Source of the DNA: Sabellastarte sp. h YS-2021
Lineage: Eukaryota; Annelida; Polychaeta; Sabellida; Sabellidae
Assembly: GCA_964017235.1 (NCBI GenBank)
Contig: OZ024931.1
Span: 102,380,221-102,444,220 of the forward strand
Direction: 5' to 3'
Length of the DNA: 64,000 nt
This document shows, piece after piece, positions 36,001 through 43,755 of the stretch. A program made the position numbers and the translations under genes. Every line of letters starts with the position of its first letter. The stretch's first letter is position 1. A model generated the notes under the pieces. That model made no database searches. It worked only from the letters and a program-made list of their open reading frames with translations, and had not been told where the DNA came from.

Positions 36001-37047
36001 ACTAAATGGTTGGAATGTTTTCCTCTTCCACATCAATCAGCAGAAGAAGTAGCCAGATGTGTAGTTGATGGTTTCATTTCCAGATTTGGATGTCCATTGG
36101 AGATACACACCGATCAAGGTAAAAACTTTGATGGTAACCTGTTTGCTTCTGTTTGTGAGTTATTGCATATTGTCAAAAAGAGGACGACACCATACAGACC
36201 TTGTTCAAATGGTCAAGTGGAGAGGTATAACCGAACATTGCTACAGTTAATCAGATGTTTTTTAGAAGGTAATCATCATGCTTGGGATGAGTATCTTCCA
36301 CAGCTAGCTGGAGCAATAAGGTCCACCATTAATCGAAATACTGGTTTTACTCCAAATTTGATGATGCTAGGTCGTGAGGTTATCCTGCCTGTCAATCTAA
36401 TGATCGGCATTACCGAAGAAGGTGAGAATAAAACTCCTGCCGAGTATGTATTAAAGTTGAGAACTATTTTGAATAAAGTTCATACTTTAGCAAGAGAAAA
36501 TCTAGTGTCAACACAAATGAGACAGAAGAAAGACTATGACCTGAGGCTGAAGGAGAACACATATGAAGTAGGTGACTTGGTTTATTTATTAGATTCTGCC
36601 CGGAAGATTGGACAAAGTAGCAAATTGCAGCAGATATGGAAGGGCCCGATGTTGGTGACTAAAGTGGTAACACCAATCCTTTTTGAGGTTACGGGAAAGA
36701 AGAAGCCAGTCATCATACATCATGATAGGTTAAAACCCTGTTGTGATCGAAACATCCCCATATGGTTGCTTCGTAAGAGGAATCAGCTATTAGGTAATCA
36801 ATCTGAACTTTGTGAGAACACTTCAATTTGCCAGGGAGATGATGATCTGAATCTTAGTCACTTATTTGAAGTGAACTGTCAGGATACAGCTGATTCAGGT
36901 ATGGAAGCTAATGATTCTTTAGTTTTGGAAGAAGAGTTAAAAATAAATACAACAGATGAAGGTAACCAAGAAGTAAGCAAACCCTCAGTAACGAGAGCCG
37001 GCCGGGAAAGCAGGAGGCCCAGACACCTGGTAGATTACTATAGTTAA
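32983..37047 (+). CDS. pol: Retroelement Pol polyprotein (protease, RT, RNase H, integrase)
   Basis: Open from the frameshift site to TAA at 37045-37047. No ATG is needed because it is made as a Gag-Pol fusion. Numbering from the TTG at 33115: aspartic protease LLDTGS (Asp27); reverse transcriptase with LDMASGYWQ and YLDD (454-457); RNase H with DTDAS (Asp603) and the conserved HNSLTWL stretch; integrase zinc finger His871/His878/Cys908/Cys911; integrase catalytic core Asp940, Asp1000 (HTDQG) and Glu1036 (GQVERYNR). After it comes a GPY/F-like module (W-K-G-P) and a Ser/Glu-rich tail. No stop or frameshift interrupts about 4 kb, so the enzyme set looks intact. Length and order are typical of Ty3/gypsy. 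It copies the RNA to cDNA in the particle and inserts it into the genome. Gag upstream is broken, so the copy would need help in trans. Confidence 0.92.
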   Translation, partial: FKLLDRDGRIPNDLAQHNSLDSLVKTVTKHVHKCSKGVSFACQQLCQENQNNLSALIPCSLNGIQVNALLDTGSEVTVVNFDVYNKLIPKPCLKEKVRLNGICREVDVDAWLLEGIEITFGQTKNFWNVYVAQIAEPLIIGIDFLCHFGAKLDFRNYIFTLNDEKKGIHLFKTESGDSFEVCPVTIDKKTVIPPNSVVRTLVKSSLLNETYAIHSVNSQGLLIPNTVVTGGGTHVPVQLVNDQNRYVRLKKGHVIGHAIQCDVVPEVIDTDSSFKVRSITDKPPSQQVDELPEHLSGLFSRSVNNLDSSEQKQLKTLLLEFQHIFSKDLGCFSEIKHKINTGDERPVKQPMRRTPIGFEKEEEENLKLMLETGVISESSSDWASAPVLVRKKDGSVRYCVDFRCLNDKTVKDLFPLPSISQCLDQLSGNMYFSTLDMASGYWQIEIDEQDRHKTAFITKFGLFEHRRMAFGLCNAPATFQRVIQLILRGLTWDKILAYLDDVIVLGKNFQDHIKNLRTTFERFAKYNLKLKPKKCVLFQTETTFLGRIVSSEGVGVNPNNIEKVKNWPIPKSVKDVEKFLGFLNYHREHIRDYAKITSVLYELTGSKAIFNWQGKHQEAFEDLIGKLTTAPVLAYPNSDDMFILDTDASDHSIGAVLSQVQDGTERVISYGSFVLTPEQRKYCVTRKELLAVVRFTRQYRHYLLGRKFLVRTDHNSLTWLLRFKYIEGQLARWLEELSQFDMTVIHRPGVRHGNADALSRVTDDIPFCDCYRAGSDPNSLPCAGCKYCLRAHNQWSRFSQEVDDVVPLAVRTVNLVKPVSRSVPWITGYTTSEMSEIQSSDPCLGKLIAWILSEKEPEQRELYLSSPAVKHFYICRKQLLYKDGLLYYKWKEEAGARLLLMVADKLKQEVMSLNHDIPLSGHMGIAKTLARVKQSFMWYNLRKDVELFVKSCSECNKNKKANVKAKAALGQFHAGSPLERVHIDILGPFTPSSKGNQYVLMIVDQFTKWLECFPLPHQSAEEVARCVVDGFISRFGCPLEIHTDQGKNFDGNLFASVCELLHIVKKRTTPYRPCSNGQVERYNRTLLQLIRCFLEGNHHAWDEYLPQLAGAIRSTINRNTGFTPNLMMLGREVILPVNLMIGITEEGENKTPAEYVLKLRTILNKVHTLARENLVSTQMRQKKDYDLRLKENTYEVGDLVYLLDSARKIGQSSKLQQIWKGPMLVTKVVTPILFEVTGKKKPVIIHHDRLKPCCDRNIPIWLLRKRNQLLGNQSELCENTSICQGDDDLNLSHLFEVNCQDTADSGMEANDSLVLEEELKINTTDEGNQEVSKPSVTRAGRESRRPRHLVDYYS

Positions 37048-37139
37048 GGTAGTTAAGTGTCTTGTTACCAAAGTTGGCATGGCTTACCAGGTGAAGTTTA
37101 CGAGTTACTAATCAACTATAGCTCTCACGTTTTGGGGAC

Positions 37140-37164
37140 TTACACGGTTGTTTCCTTCTTGTAG
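37140..37164 (+). promoter_or_regulatory. Probable 3' splice site just before ORF4
   Basis: A pyrimidine-rich tract (GTTTCCTTCTTGTAG, ending 37164) directly abuts the ORF4 ATG at 37165. A strong donor-like CTG|GTGAGT occurs at about 40169 in the 3' LTR-like region. If the LTR carries it, a 5' LTR would place it upstream of gag. This arrangement matches subgenomic env-type splicing, but transcript data are needed. Confidence 0.5.
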
Positions 37165-37770
37165 ATGGATCGAGGTAGGTCATCCTACCGAGGGAGGAGG
37201 TCCCGAGACAGGGATCGGGAGAGGAGGCCAGAGTATCACCCACGTAGGAGTCCCACCACCGATTTCTACGGGAGACCTGGTCATCAGGGAGGCGACCGAG
37301 ACAGGAGTCGTCCAAGTTACCACCAGGGAGGAGGGTTACGTCGTTACGATGATAGACCTCGCTCTCAAAGGCCATATGACCATGACAGCTATGGCAGAAG
37401 GCATGAACGCAGAAGTCATGACACTGATTTCGCTTCACACGACCGCTACAGACGTGATCCTCAACAATGCACCACCCAGGAAGAGGATGAATCCGTCACA
37501 ATTATACTGATGGATATATACAGTGAACTCAGGGTAGAGGTCATAAGGGCAAGTGTCAATCACCCTGAAAACCGCAGGAGGCCTTTTGATAAGGGGATTC
37601 TACTCCAGCGATGTTTAGAGGATTTACGCGGTCTTTCTACGTGGCGACGTACAAGCCGGCCGGGGCCATCTGCTGCGTTAGGGGCACCCCCGCGGGAACC
37701 AAGTACCAGTGAAGCTCCTACAGCAAGTACTGCAAGTGTGTCTGCTCCAAAGCTTACAGAAAAGATATAA
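37165..37770 (+). CDS. Retroelement ORF4: Arg/Ser/Asp-rich basic protein
   Basis: 201 residues. The first ~100 are dominated by Arg, Asp, Ser, Tyr, Gly and His in RD, RS and RGRR repeats, like SR/RD-type RNA-binding regions. A short ordered-looking segment follows (SVTIILMDIYSELRVEVIRA), then a Pro/Ala/Ser/Thr-rich tail. No transmembrane segment or signal peptide, so it is not an envelope protein. It begins right after a strong 3' splice-site-like sequence and overlaps the open frame leading into ORF5 (open from 37713 in the -1 frame). Role unknown; RNA or nucleic-acid binding is an inference from composition. ORF4 and ORF5 might be joined by splicing or frameshifting, but I see no canonical slippery heptamer in the overlap. 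Confidence 0.65.
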   Translation: MDRGRSSYRGRRSRDRDRERRPEYHPRRSPTTDFYGRPGHQGGDRDRSRPSYHQGGGLRRYDDRPRSQRPYDHDSYGRRHERRSHDTDFASHDRYRRDPQQCTTQEEDESVTIILMDIYSELRVEVIRASVNHPENRRRPFDKGILLQRCLEDLRGLSTWRRTSRPGPSAALGAPPREPSTSEAPTASTASVSAPKLTEKI

Positions 37771-39740
37771 GGAAGGGTAGACCCAGCAGGGAAAGTGAGC
37801 CTGTCGAGCCATCCAAGAAACGAAGGAGGGTAACCCCTAAGATGAAGTGTTTCATGACTGGCTGCGACGCCATGAACAAGCATATGAAAAAGCATGTGAT
37901 TGGTAAACATCTGCCCACCGAGGCCTACAGTAAAACCGGGGATTTACCCCTGGGTGCTCGCATGCGAATCTTGGAAGACTTGCTGAACAAAATAGCTCAC
38001 CACCTGGGTTGTGAGGATTTGAAGGCGTTACTCCAGAAGGTGTTGTCCCTGAAATTCTATCCAACCACGGATAAAACTTACGAGGTGACAGAGCCTGATA
38101 TTGAAATGATGAACCAGTTCCACCATTGGTTGTATTCAGAAAATCTGCCAAGGACACCATCAATCAGTCCACCTAATCTTGTAGCCTCTCTGGTACAGTG
38201 GAGAGCCTTGGCTCATCTCATCAATTGTATAGGAGAGAGCAAGTTCAATGTCAAACGTGTAAAGATAGACAAGGTGCGTGTTACAAGGGACATTGTACCA
38301 GCCAGCGTAGACAATTCGGACGTTCAAGTAGAATTGACCAGTGACCAGACGGATCAGGCAAAATCAAAGGAGAAGTCAAGTGAAAAACAGACCCACAAGA
38401 AGTCTGTTAAACAGAATCTGGACAAAGCGAACACAGCGGAGTCTGTACCAAAATTCAGGCCACTATCTGTTGTTGTCGCCGAATCGTTAAAACAAGCTTC
38501 AGCAGGAAAGGTTCCACAGGGAAAAGCCTCATCTGAGAAGAAAGCAAAAGAAGTTGAAAGTAGTGAGTTTGTAGTTGTGGACAGTCTTTCCCCAGACAGG
38601 GGGGACGAGATGGAAATAGATCGGGAAGAAGTTATCTCAGAAAGGGAGGAAAGGCAAGAGGAGATTACAGAGTCTGTGGGATCTGGAGAAATGGAAACAA
38701 ACAAACCAGTGGAGACAAAGGAGTCAACCTCTTCTGCCACAAGGAGTTATGCCGCAGTAGTGAAATCAGGTCCAGCAGTGCCCTCACAGGTAAAGAAAGT
38801 GAAACCAATGCCACTGGGCATTCCCTATCCACAAGAAGAACGGGAATTGAGGTTAGTGCGTTTGGTGAGGAATTCACAGAGGATACCGTTTGTGGATTCT
38901 CACTTCCACCTTGATCGTGTGCAGCAGCAAAGTAGAATGGAGGATCTGGAGGAGATACTGGCCAATGGGCCAATCCCACAAACCCCCATGAAATTGGAAG
39001 CTGCAATAGCCAACTTCATTGACGGCGTTCCATCAAGGAATGTGAGGCGAGCTTTGTCCAAGGATCGACGATTGTTTTTTACCTTCGGGGTGCACCCAAA
39101 GCGTGCTCACAGAGTAACCCCTGAAGAATTGAAAGCTGTCAAAGAAGTCGTTCTGAAGGAACCAAAGTGTGTGGGAATCGGCAAGATGGGTTACGACCTG
39201 ACTGATGGTTGTAGCGTACATCTAGACAAGCAGATGAAAGTGTTCAAAGAACAGCTGAGGCATTACGCCAACAAAGAGTTGTGGTCAACTGTCATGGTTA
39301 TTCACTGCCGAGACAGTATGGATTCCAGGAAGGCCACAGAGTTATGTTTGGACACCATGGGTAGTCAGCTATTCTCTAAACACCGTGGTTCTTATAGAAT
39401 TCATGTTCATTGCTTCAACGGGGGAATAAAAGAAAAGGACGCCTGGTTGGCTCAATATCCGACAGCCATGTTTGGGTTCACTGGACTGTTGTTAACAAGT
39501 GAGCGTCATCCTGAATTGGAAGAAGTGGTACGATCTTTAGAGCCAACCAAGATTCTTCTGGAGTCAGACTCCCCTCATTTACTCCCCCCAGCATTTAAAA
39601 CCGAAAAGTTCAACACTCCTTACGGAATTGATGAAGTAGCTCGCAGGATAGCTTTTTTGCGTGGAAAAACCGTCAGGGAGATCTTGGATCTCTGCTCCTT
39701 CAACGCGAAAAGGCTCTACGGGAAAATACAGATTCTGTAG
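37713..39740 (+). CDS. Retroelement ORF5: protein with C-terminal TatD-family nuclease domain
   Basis: First ATG is at 37842 (632 residues), but the frame is open from 37713 and the upstream part reads as protein (CVCSKAYRKDIRKGRPSRES, then a KKRRR nuclear-signal-like patch). Residues 1-30 contain CFMTGC and HMKKHVIGKH, a possible C2H2-like zinc finger. A helical segment, then a long acidic Ser/Lys/Glu-rich linker (about 160-310), leads to a TatD-type TIM-barrel domain (about 345-630). Visible motifs: DSHFH (His354, His356), TFGVHPKRAH, GIGKMGYD, VIHCRDS (His488), HVHCFNGG (His523), LLESDSPHLL (Asp576), and the C-terminal NAKRLYG. In TatD enzymes these are metal ligands of a Mg/Zn-dependent 3'-5' exonuclease acting on ssDNA/RNA. 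The usual Glu of GEIGLD is Lys448 here, so activity may be altered. It occupies the env position; I infer a role in cDNA processing or host interaction, untested. Confidence 0.88.
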   Translation, partial: SSYSKYCKCVCSKAYRKDIRKGRPSRESEPVEPSKKRRRVTPKMKCFMTGCDAMNKHMKKHVIGKHLPTEAYSKTGDLPLGARMRILEDLLNKIAHHLGCEDLKALLQKVLSLKFYPTTDKTYEVTEPDIEMMNQFHHWLYSENLPRTPSISPPNLVASLVQWRALAHLINCIGESKFNVKRVKIDKVRVTRDIVPASVDNSDVQVELTSDQTDQAKSKEKSSEKQTHKKSVKQNLDKANTAESVPKFRPLSVVVAESLKQASAGKVPQGKASSEKKAKEVESSEFVVVDSLSPDRGDEMEIDREEVISEREERQEEITESVGSGEMETNKPVETKESTSSATRSYAAVVKSGPAVPSQVKKVKPMPLGIPYPQEERELRLVRLVRNSQRIPFVDSHFHLDRVQQQSRMEDLEEILANGPIPQTPMKLEAAIANFIDGVPSRNVRRALSKDRRLFFTFGVHPKRAHRVTPEELKAVKEVVLKEPKCVGIGKMGYDLTDGCSVHLDKQMKVFKEQLRHYANKELWSTVMVIHCRDSMDSRKATELCLDTMGSQLFSKHRGSYRIHVHCFNGGIKEKDAWLAQYPTAMFGFTGLLLTSERHPELEEVVRSLEPTKILLESDSPHLLPPAFKTEKFNTPYGIDEVARRIAFLRGKTVREILDLCSFNAKRLYGKIQIL

Positions 39741-40183
39741 GAGGGAAAATATTCAGCAGGCGGTCTACCACTTGCTGAATATGACCTAGAAGGTGGGCCG
39801 GGAGGCGAAGACACTGCCATGAGCGTGACAAGTGCCGACAATGTGTTTGTCATGACACCAAGCTTCTCGTTGAGGAGGAGAGTGTAGTGAATCGCGGGCG
39901 GAGACGATCTCGCCGTTAGAATAGCCACTTGCAAACGCGAATATAAAAGGTGAAGGTCGTCGTGACAACGAGAGATCCAATAGCCGTATCGAGAGATATA
40001 GTTTAAAATGCCGCCATATTACAAAGACAATGTAGTTACAGAGGAATATTAAAGGGACAGATAATTGTGTAGAAAAGAAACATATAAAGAGAAAGACATT
40101 TATAAAGGACGTTTGTATCATCAGTGTACCACCAAGTGTCCAGAGAAGTGGGATGCTGCAAACAGTAACTGGTGAGTTACAAC
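39739..40183 (+). promoter_or_regulatory. 3' LTR-like region: polypurine tract, hairpin, TATA box, splice donor
   Basis: The stop codon of ORF5 overlaps AGGAGGGAAAA (39739-39749), a polypurine-tract candidate. It is followed by a hairpin with ATATTCAGCA / TGCTGAATAT arms (39749-39783), TATAAAAGG at 39942-39950, and a strong donor CTGGTGAGT near 40169. These are the parts expected of an LTR with its promoter. However, no second copy lies 5' of gag, so LTR identity is unproven. Confidence 0.5.
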
Positions 40184-40241
40184 AATATCCTGTAACAAAC
40201 GCCCTCACAATCAGTATTTATTACTACATTATAAAGACCGG
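40184..40241 (+). mobile_element. Right arm of the split foldback element
   Basis: Begins ATATCCTGTAACAAACGCC and ends TTATAAAGACCGG. It is the missing continuation of the arm interrupted at 30337; the shared AAAGACCGG/CCGGTCTTT tip, absent from the other copy, ties it to the 30.1-kb half. Confidence 0.8.
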
Positions 40242-40339
40242 AAGTGCGCAGTGAACGAAAATCTGTCTGTGCGCATAGAATTAGCACGGAAACGGAAGTG
40301 TTGTTTCGATTGCTCGATTGTGTGTCGGTAGTAAGATTG

Positions 40340-40625
40340 TCTACTTTTACGAGAGCGATCATGCATTCAAAACAATATGGCGGCGTCCTTGTTCGTTTCA
40401 CTTCATCAAAATAAAGGCATGTTTCTTGAAACCAGATAGGCCGATCTTTATAATAGTAATAAATACCTCATGCTCGGGCATTTGTTACAGGATATACGCC
40501 CGGCAAAAATTCTTTAATAATGCCCTCGCGCCTAACGGCGCTCTGGCATTATTTGGAATTTTTTCCGGGCGTATATCCTGTAACAAACGCCCTCACACTC
40601 AGTATTTATTACTACATTCTAACAT
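40340..40625 (+). mobile_element. Complete foldback element, second copy
   Basis: Same outer segment (GAGAGCGATCATGCATTC) and arms as the split copy. The left arm runs from about 40450 and the right arm to about 40615, around a loop with CGCCTAACGGCGCTC. Identity to the 30.1-kb copy is high by eye, except in the loop. Confidence 0.8.
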
Positions 40626-40825
40626 GACACGCTTGTGTCCGCGATTCTGATTGGTCCATTCCAGTTGTAAAACCGAGCATAACCCCACGGCCAGTTTTTC
40701 ATGAGTGGGCGATAATCCCGCTTCACTTTTTAAAAGTCAAATTACAAAGAGTATGCACTACATATCTTCATCAAAACAGTAAGAAGACAAGGAATAAATG
40801 TCAAAAATGAAATGTCATGTTAAAA

Positions 40826-40969
40826 TAGAAATAACACACTCCAAGCGTGGGGTTATGCAGGGTTTTACAACTCATAGCGCATTAGAAACACTCAGGCTTC
40901 GCCTTCGTGTTACTAATATCGCTATTCGTTGTAAAACCCTGCATAACCCCATGCTTGTCGTGTGTTATT
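40826..40969. repeat. Foldback repeat with long arms
   Basis: Arms of about 45 bp: GAAATAACACACTCCAAGCG / CGACGTGTGTTATTTC-like ends, with TGGGGTTATGCAGGGTTTTA complementary to the matching right segment. They flank a ~50-bp loop with its own CTTCGCCTTCG hairpin. The GTAAAACCCTGCATAACC part recurs near 59.9 kb next to another terminal inverted repeat. Confidence 0.75.
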
Positions 40970-41103
40970 TCTACAATAAACCACATTTTAGTTGAAATTA
41001 TTGTTCATGTACACGCACAGAAAGTGACCGTTCCATAGGCCACGCCCACTTCCTGGTTTACGGTGTCCCGTGAAATTAGTTACCGTTAAATAAGTTACCT
41101 AAA

Positions 41104-41141
41104 AGGCTCTTCTACCCTTGTGCACAAGGGTAGAAGAGCCT
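41104..41141. repeat. Perfect 38-bp palindrome
   Basis: Half-site AGGCTCTTCTACCCTTGTG followed directly by its exact reverse complement, with no spacer and no mismatch. It is not explained by the neighbouring foldback or satellite. Confidence 0.9.
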
Positions 41142-41229
41142 AACCTAATCCTCGGATATATAAATAACTTGTACAATTGATGAAGGGGCGATCTAAAGAA
41201 ACGACATGAGTGGATTCACTGCTCATAGG

Positions 41230-42050
41230 TTCAAAATGGCCGCCATTTTTGTGGAGGTGAAAACTTTTTAAAAATTGGCAAGAGTAGAATTCTCAGATAC
41301 CCTGTGGGTCGAAAATTTTGCCGAAATCGCTCTATCTCGCACAGTTAAGGAGATAGAAGCAAATTAGTGTTTTGCCATTTTTGGCAAAAATTCGAAAATT
41401 AAAAATGGCCGCCATTTTTGGGGAGGGGAAATTTTTTTAAAAATTACCAAGAGTACAATGCTGAGATACCCTGTGGGTCGAAAATTTTGACGAAATCACT
41501 CTATCTCGCACGGTTAAGGAGATAGAACCAAATTTGTGTTTTGCATTTTTGGCAAAAATTCGAAAATTCAAAATGGCCGCCATTTTTGGGGAAGGGAAAA
41601 TTTTTTGAAAATTGCAAAGATTGCATTCCTTAGATACCCTGTGGGTCGAAAATTTCGACGAAATCGCTCTATCTCGCACGGTTAAGGAGATAGAAGCAAA
41701 TTTGTGTTTTGCCATTTTTGGCCAAAATTCGAAAATTCAAAATTGCCGCCATTTTTGGGGAGGGGAAAATTTTTGGAAAATTGTATAGATTGCATTCCTT
41801 AGATACCCTGTGGGTCGAAAATTTTGCCGAAATCGCTCTATCTCGCACGGTTAAGGAGATAGAAGCAAATTTGTGTTTTGCCATTTTTGGCAAAAATTCG
41901 AAAATTCAAAATGGCCGCCATTTTTGGGGAGGGGAAATTTTTTTTTAAAATTACCAAGAGTACAATGCTCAGATACCCTGTGGGTCGAAAATTCTGTCGA
42001 AATCGCTCTATCTCTTACGGTTTCTGAGATATTAGCAAATTACTCAAAAG
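41230..42050 (+). repeat. ~169-bp satellite, five units
   Basis: Units start near 41232, 41402, 41570, 41739 and 41908, giving periods of 168-170 bp. Each has AAAATGGCCGCCATTTTTGG (or TTGCCGCC), GATACCCTGTGGGTCGAAAA and CTCTATCTCGCACGGTTAAG. Frames on both strands at 41437-41948 are repeat artefacts. The repeat resembles AT-rich 'sensitivity-to-divergence' satellites common in molluscs. Confidence 0.9.
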
Positions 42051-43300
42051 TAGTACTGAAAATACACAATGAAGTACCTAAATGGCTATTACTCATGTAC
42101 TGACAAAGCTATCAGTCCCAAATGCAATACCAAGCGAGCTATGGACATAACAATCTTGTATTCAAAATTGTAGTAAAATATCTTTAATTATTTTAGCTTA
42201 AATGCACGGAAACCAATGGGTACTGAAAATAGCTGTACTTAAGTATTACTCAGTAAGCAAAAGAGGTACAACAGCCAAAAGCAATCCCAAGCAAGCTACT
42301 GACCCAATAAGCCTGCATACCAAATTTGGTGACAATAGCTCTAATACTTTTCCTTTAAATGAGCGGAAACCATGCGTGACGTGCGTAAAGTGCACTATAC
42401 AGGGTACTTTGGCACTCCATAGATGTCCTTGAATTAAGACCTTCAAGGTCAAATGTCTGCAACTTTGTAGAGGACGTGTATCTGTTACACATATCACCTA
42501 GGAAGAGATTCAACCTTCTACCTATGAGAAACAGCCAGTAGAAAAATGTACATAATTTTCAAAGAAATGCCATTTTATTTTTTCAGAATGAGGCTAATTT
42601 CAGTCACAGAGAATCCTACCCCCAATGAAGATATCCTGCAAATTTAGTGAACCTAGCTGATGTAGTTTTACTCTGAGAGTGTTAACCCCGAAAATCTCTC
42701 TATGCGCTTTGGCAGTGCGGGTGCTAAACCAAAGTATCCACCGAATGCCTCTGGTGGCTACAATAATCAACATAAGCCAGTAAGTTATCCAGCCAATAAT
42801 AAAGGAGGTATATGGCCTCACAGTCTTATATAGGCATATATTTGCAGTAAAATGTTTTCATTTTGACTCATTTCAGCAGGCCTAAGGTGACCTTGAAAAC
42901 AATAGCCAAGGTCAACAAACTGGATGCTGGTACTCCATCATGTACTCAACCTCCAAAGCCATTTTCAATAGTTTCCATGTAATATAGTCAGCATTAAGTG
43001 ACCTGACCTTTAAGAGGCAGCCACTGACCTTGAAATTGAAGGTCAAGTTCACAAAACTATAGTGTTTGTGGCATTGCTAATATATACCCACATATCAATT
43101 TTGAAAGGTCTAACTAAAATATTTTTTAAGTTATCGCATTAGAAAGGAAATCTGCAGCGGTCCTCATCAGGTCCTTGTTCAGAAACATATATCACAATAA
43201 CATAAATCATCTTTGAGTTAACTAGCCAGACATGTTCTAGCTTTTGAAATTCATCGTAACCTAATTTATCCCTGCTACCAAACTCTACCTCTGGACTCAA
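42051..43300. other. No gene seen
   Basis: AT-rich sequence with scattered pieces shared with other repeats of the window: GACCTTTAAGAGGC also at 30.08 kb, and TTTTTTAAGTTATCGC also at 55.94 kb. No coding region. Confidence 0.5.
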
Positions 43301-43640
43301 TGTGCAGCACTTTTATTAATATTATGTATTTATTCTCAGCGCAATATCTCCATATAGTACAGGACTCAAAGCGCTATTTAACCAATCCTACTGTACAGGT
43401 GCAGCCCCAACTCACAAGTAACTGACATTCCCCTGACTGGAAGATAGAGGCTCAAGGATGACCATTTATCAACGTTCTTGAGGTTCTTTAACCTGCCACT
43501 GGGGATAGTACCCAATGACAGAGGACTGCCATTTTACATGGTCATCTGAGCCACTAGGTATCTGCCTGTACCTGGGATTGAACCCCCGTCCTTGGGGTTC
43601 CTAGAAAGTGTTACCCACTAGGCCACAGTGGCAGATTTTA
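43300..43640 (-). mobile_element. tRNA-headed SINE, ~330 bp (minus)
   Basis: On the minus strand: A-box TGGCCTAGTGGGTAA, B-box GGGTTCAATCCC, a ~200-bp body, then a 3' part with AATAGCGCTTTGAGTCCTG and GAGATATTGCGCTGAG and an A/T tail. Domain order is that of a tRNA-derived SINE with a LINE-like 3' end. Confidence 0.8.
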
Positions 43641-43755
43641 TAGTGCTGGGGAAATATTTGTAAGTTGTACTTTCATTGGTTAACTGAAATACCTTGATAA
43701 GTCAGGTGATATAAAACTCCTAGGCTTACACATGCCAAACTTAACCACAGCAGTT

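Larger units (their letters stand above)
30338..40183 (+). mobile_element. Ty3/gypsy-type LTR retroelement with a TatD-nuclease ORF
   Basis: About 9.85 kb: gag (HhH, coiled coil, linker, CCHC), -1 frameshift signal, pol (protease, RT, RNase H, integrase), basic ORF4, TatD ORF5, and an LTR-like 3' region. Boundaries are inferred from the split foldback. No 5' LTR corresponding to 39750-40183 precedes gag; only 53 bp separate the foldback from the gag ATG. No target-site duplication longer than 1 bp is seen. The domain order protease-RT-RNaseH-integrase fits Ty3/gypsy rather than Bel/Pao or Copia. No env-like protein with a signal peptide or membrane anchor is present. Confidence 0.85.

Noticed and set aside
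37165..39740. Envelope glycoprotein in ORF4 or ORF5
   Set aside because: No signal peptide, transmembrane anchor or Cys-rich ectodomain; ORF4 is basic low complexity and ORF5 is a TatD-type nuclease.
30112..40575. Direct repeats at 30112-30337 and 40340-40575 as the LTRs of the retroelement
   Set aside because: They are two copies of a foldback element; the first is completed by its missing arm at 40184-40241, and no primer-binding site or polypurine tract adjoins them.
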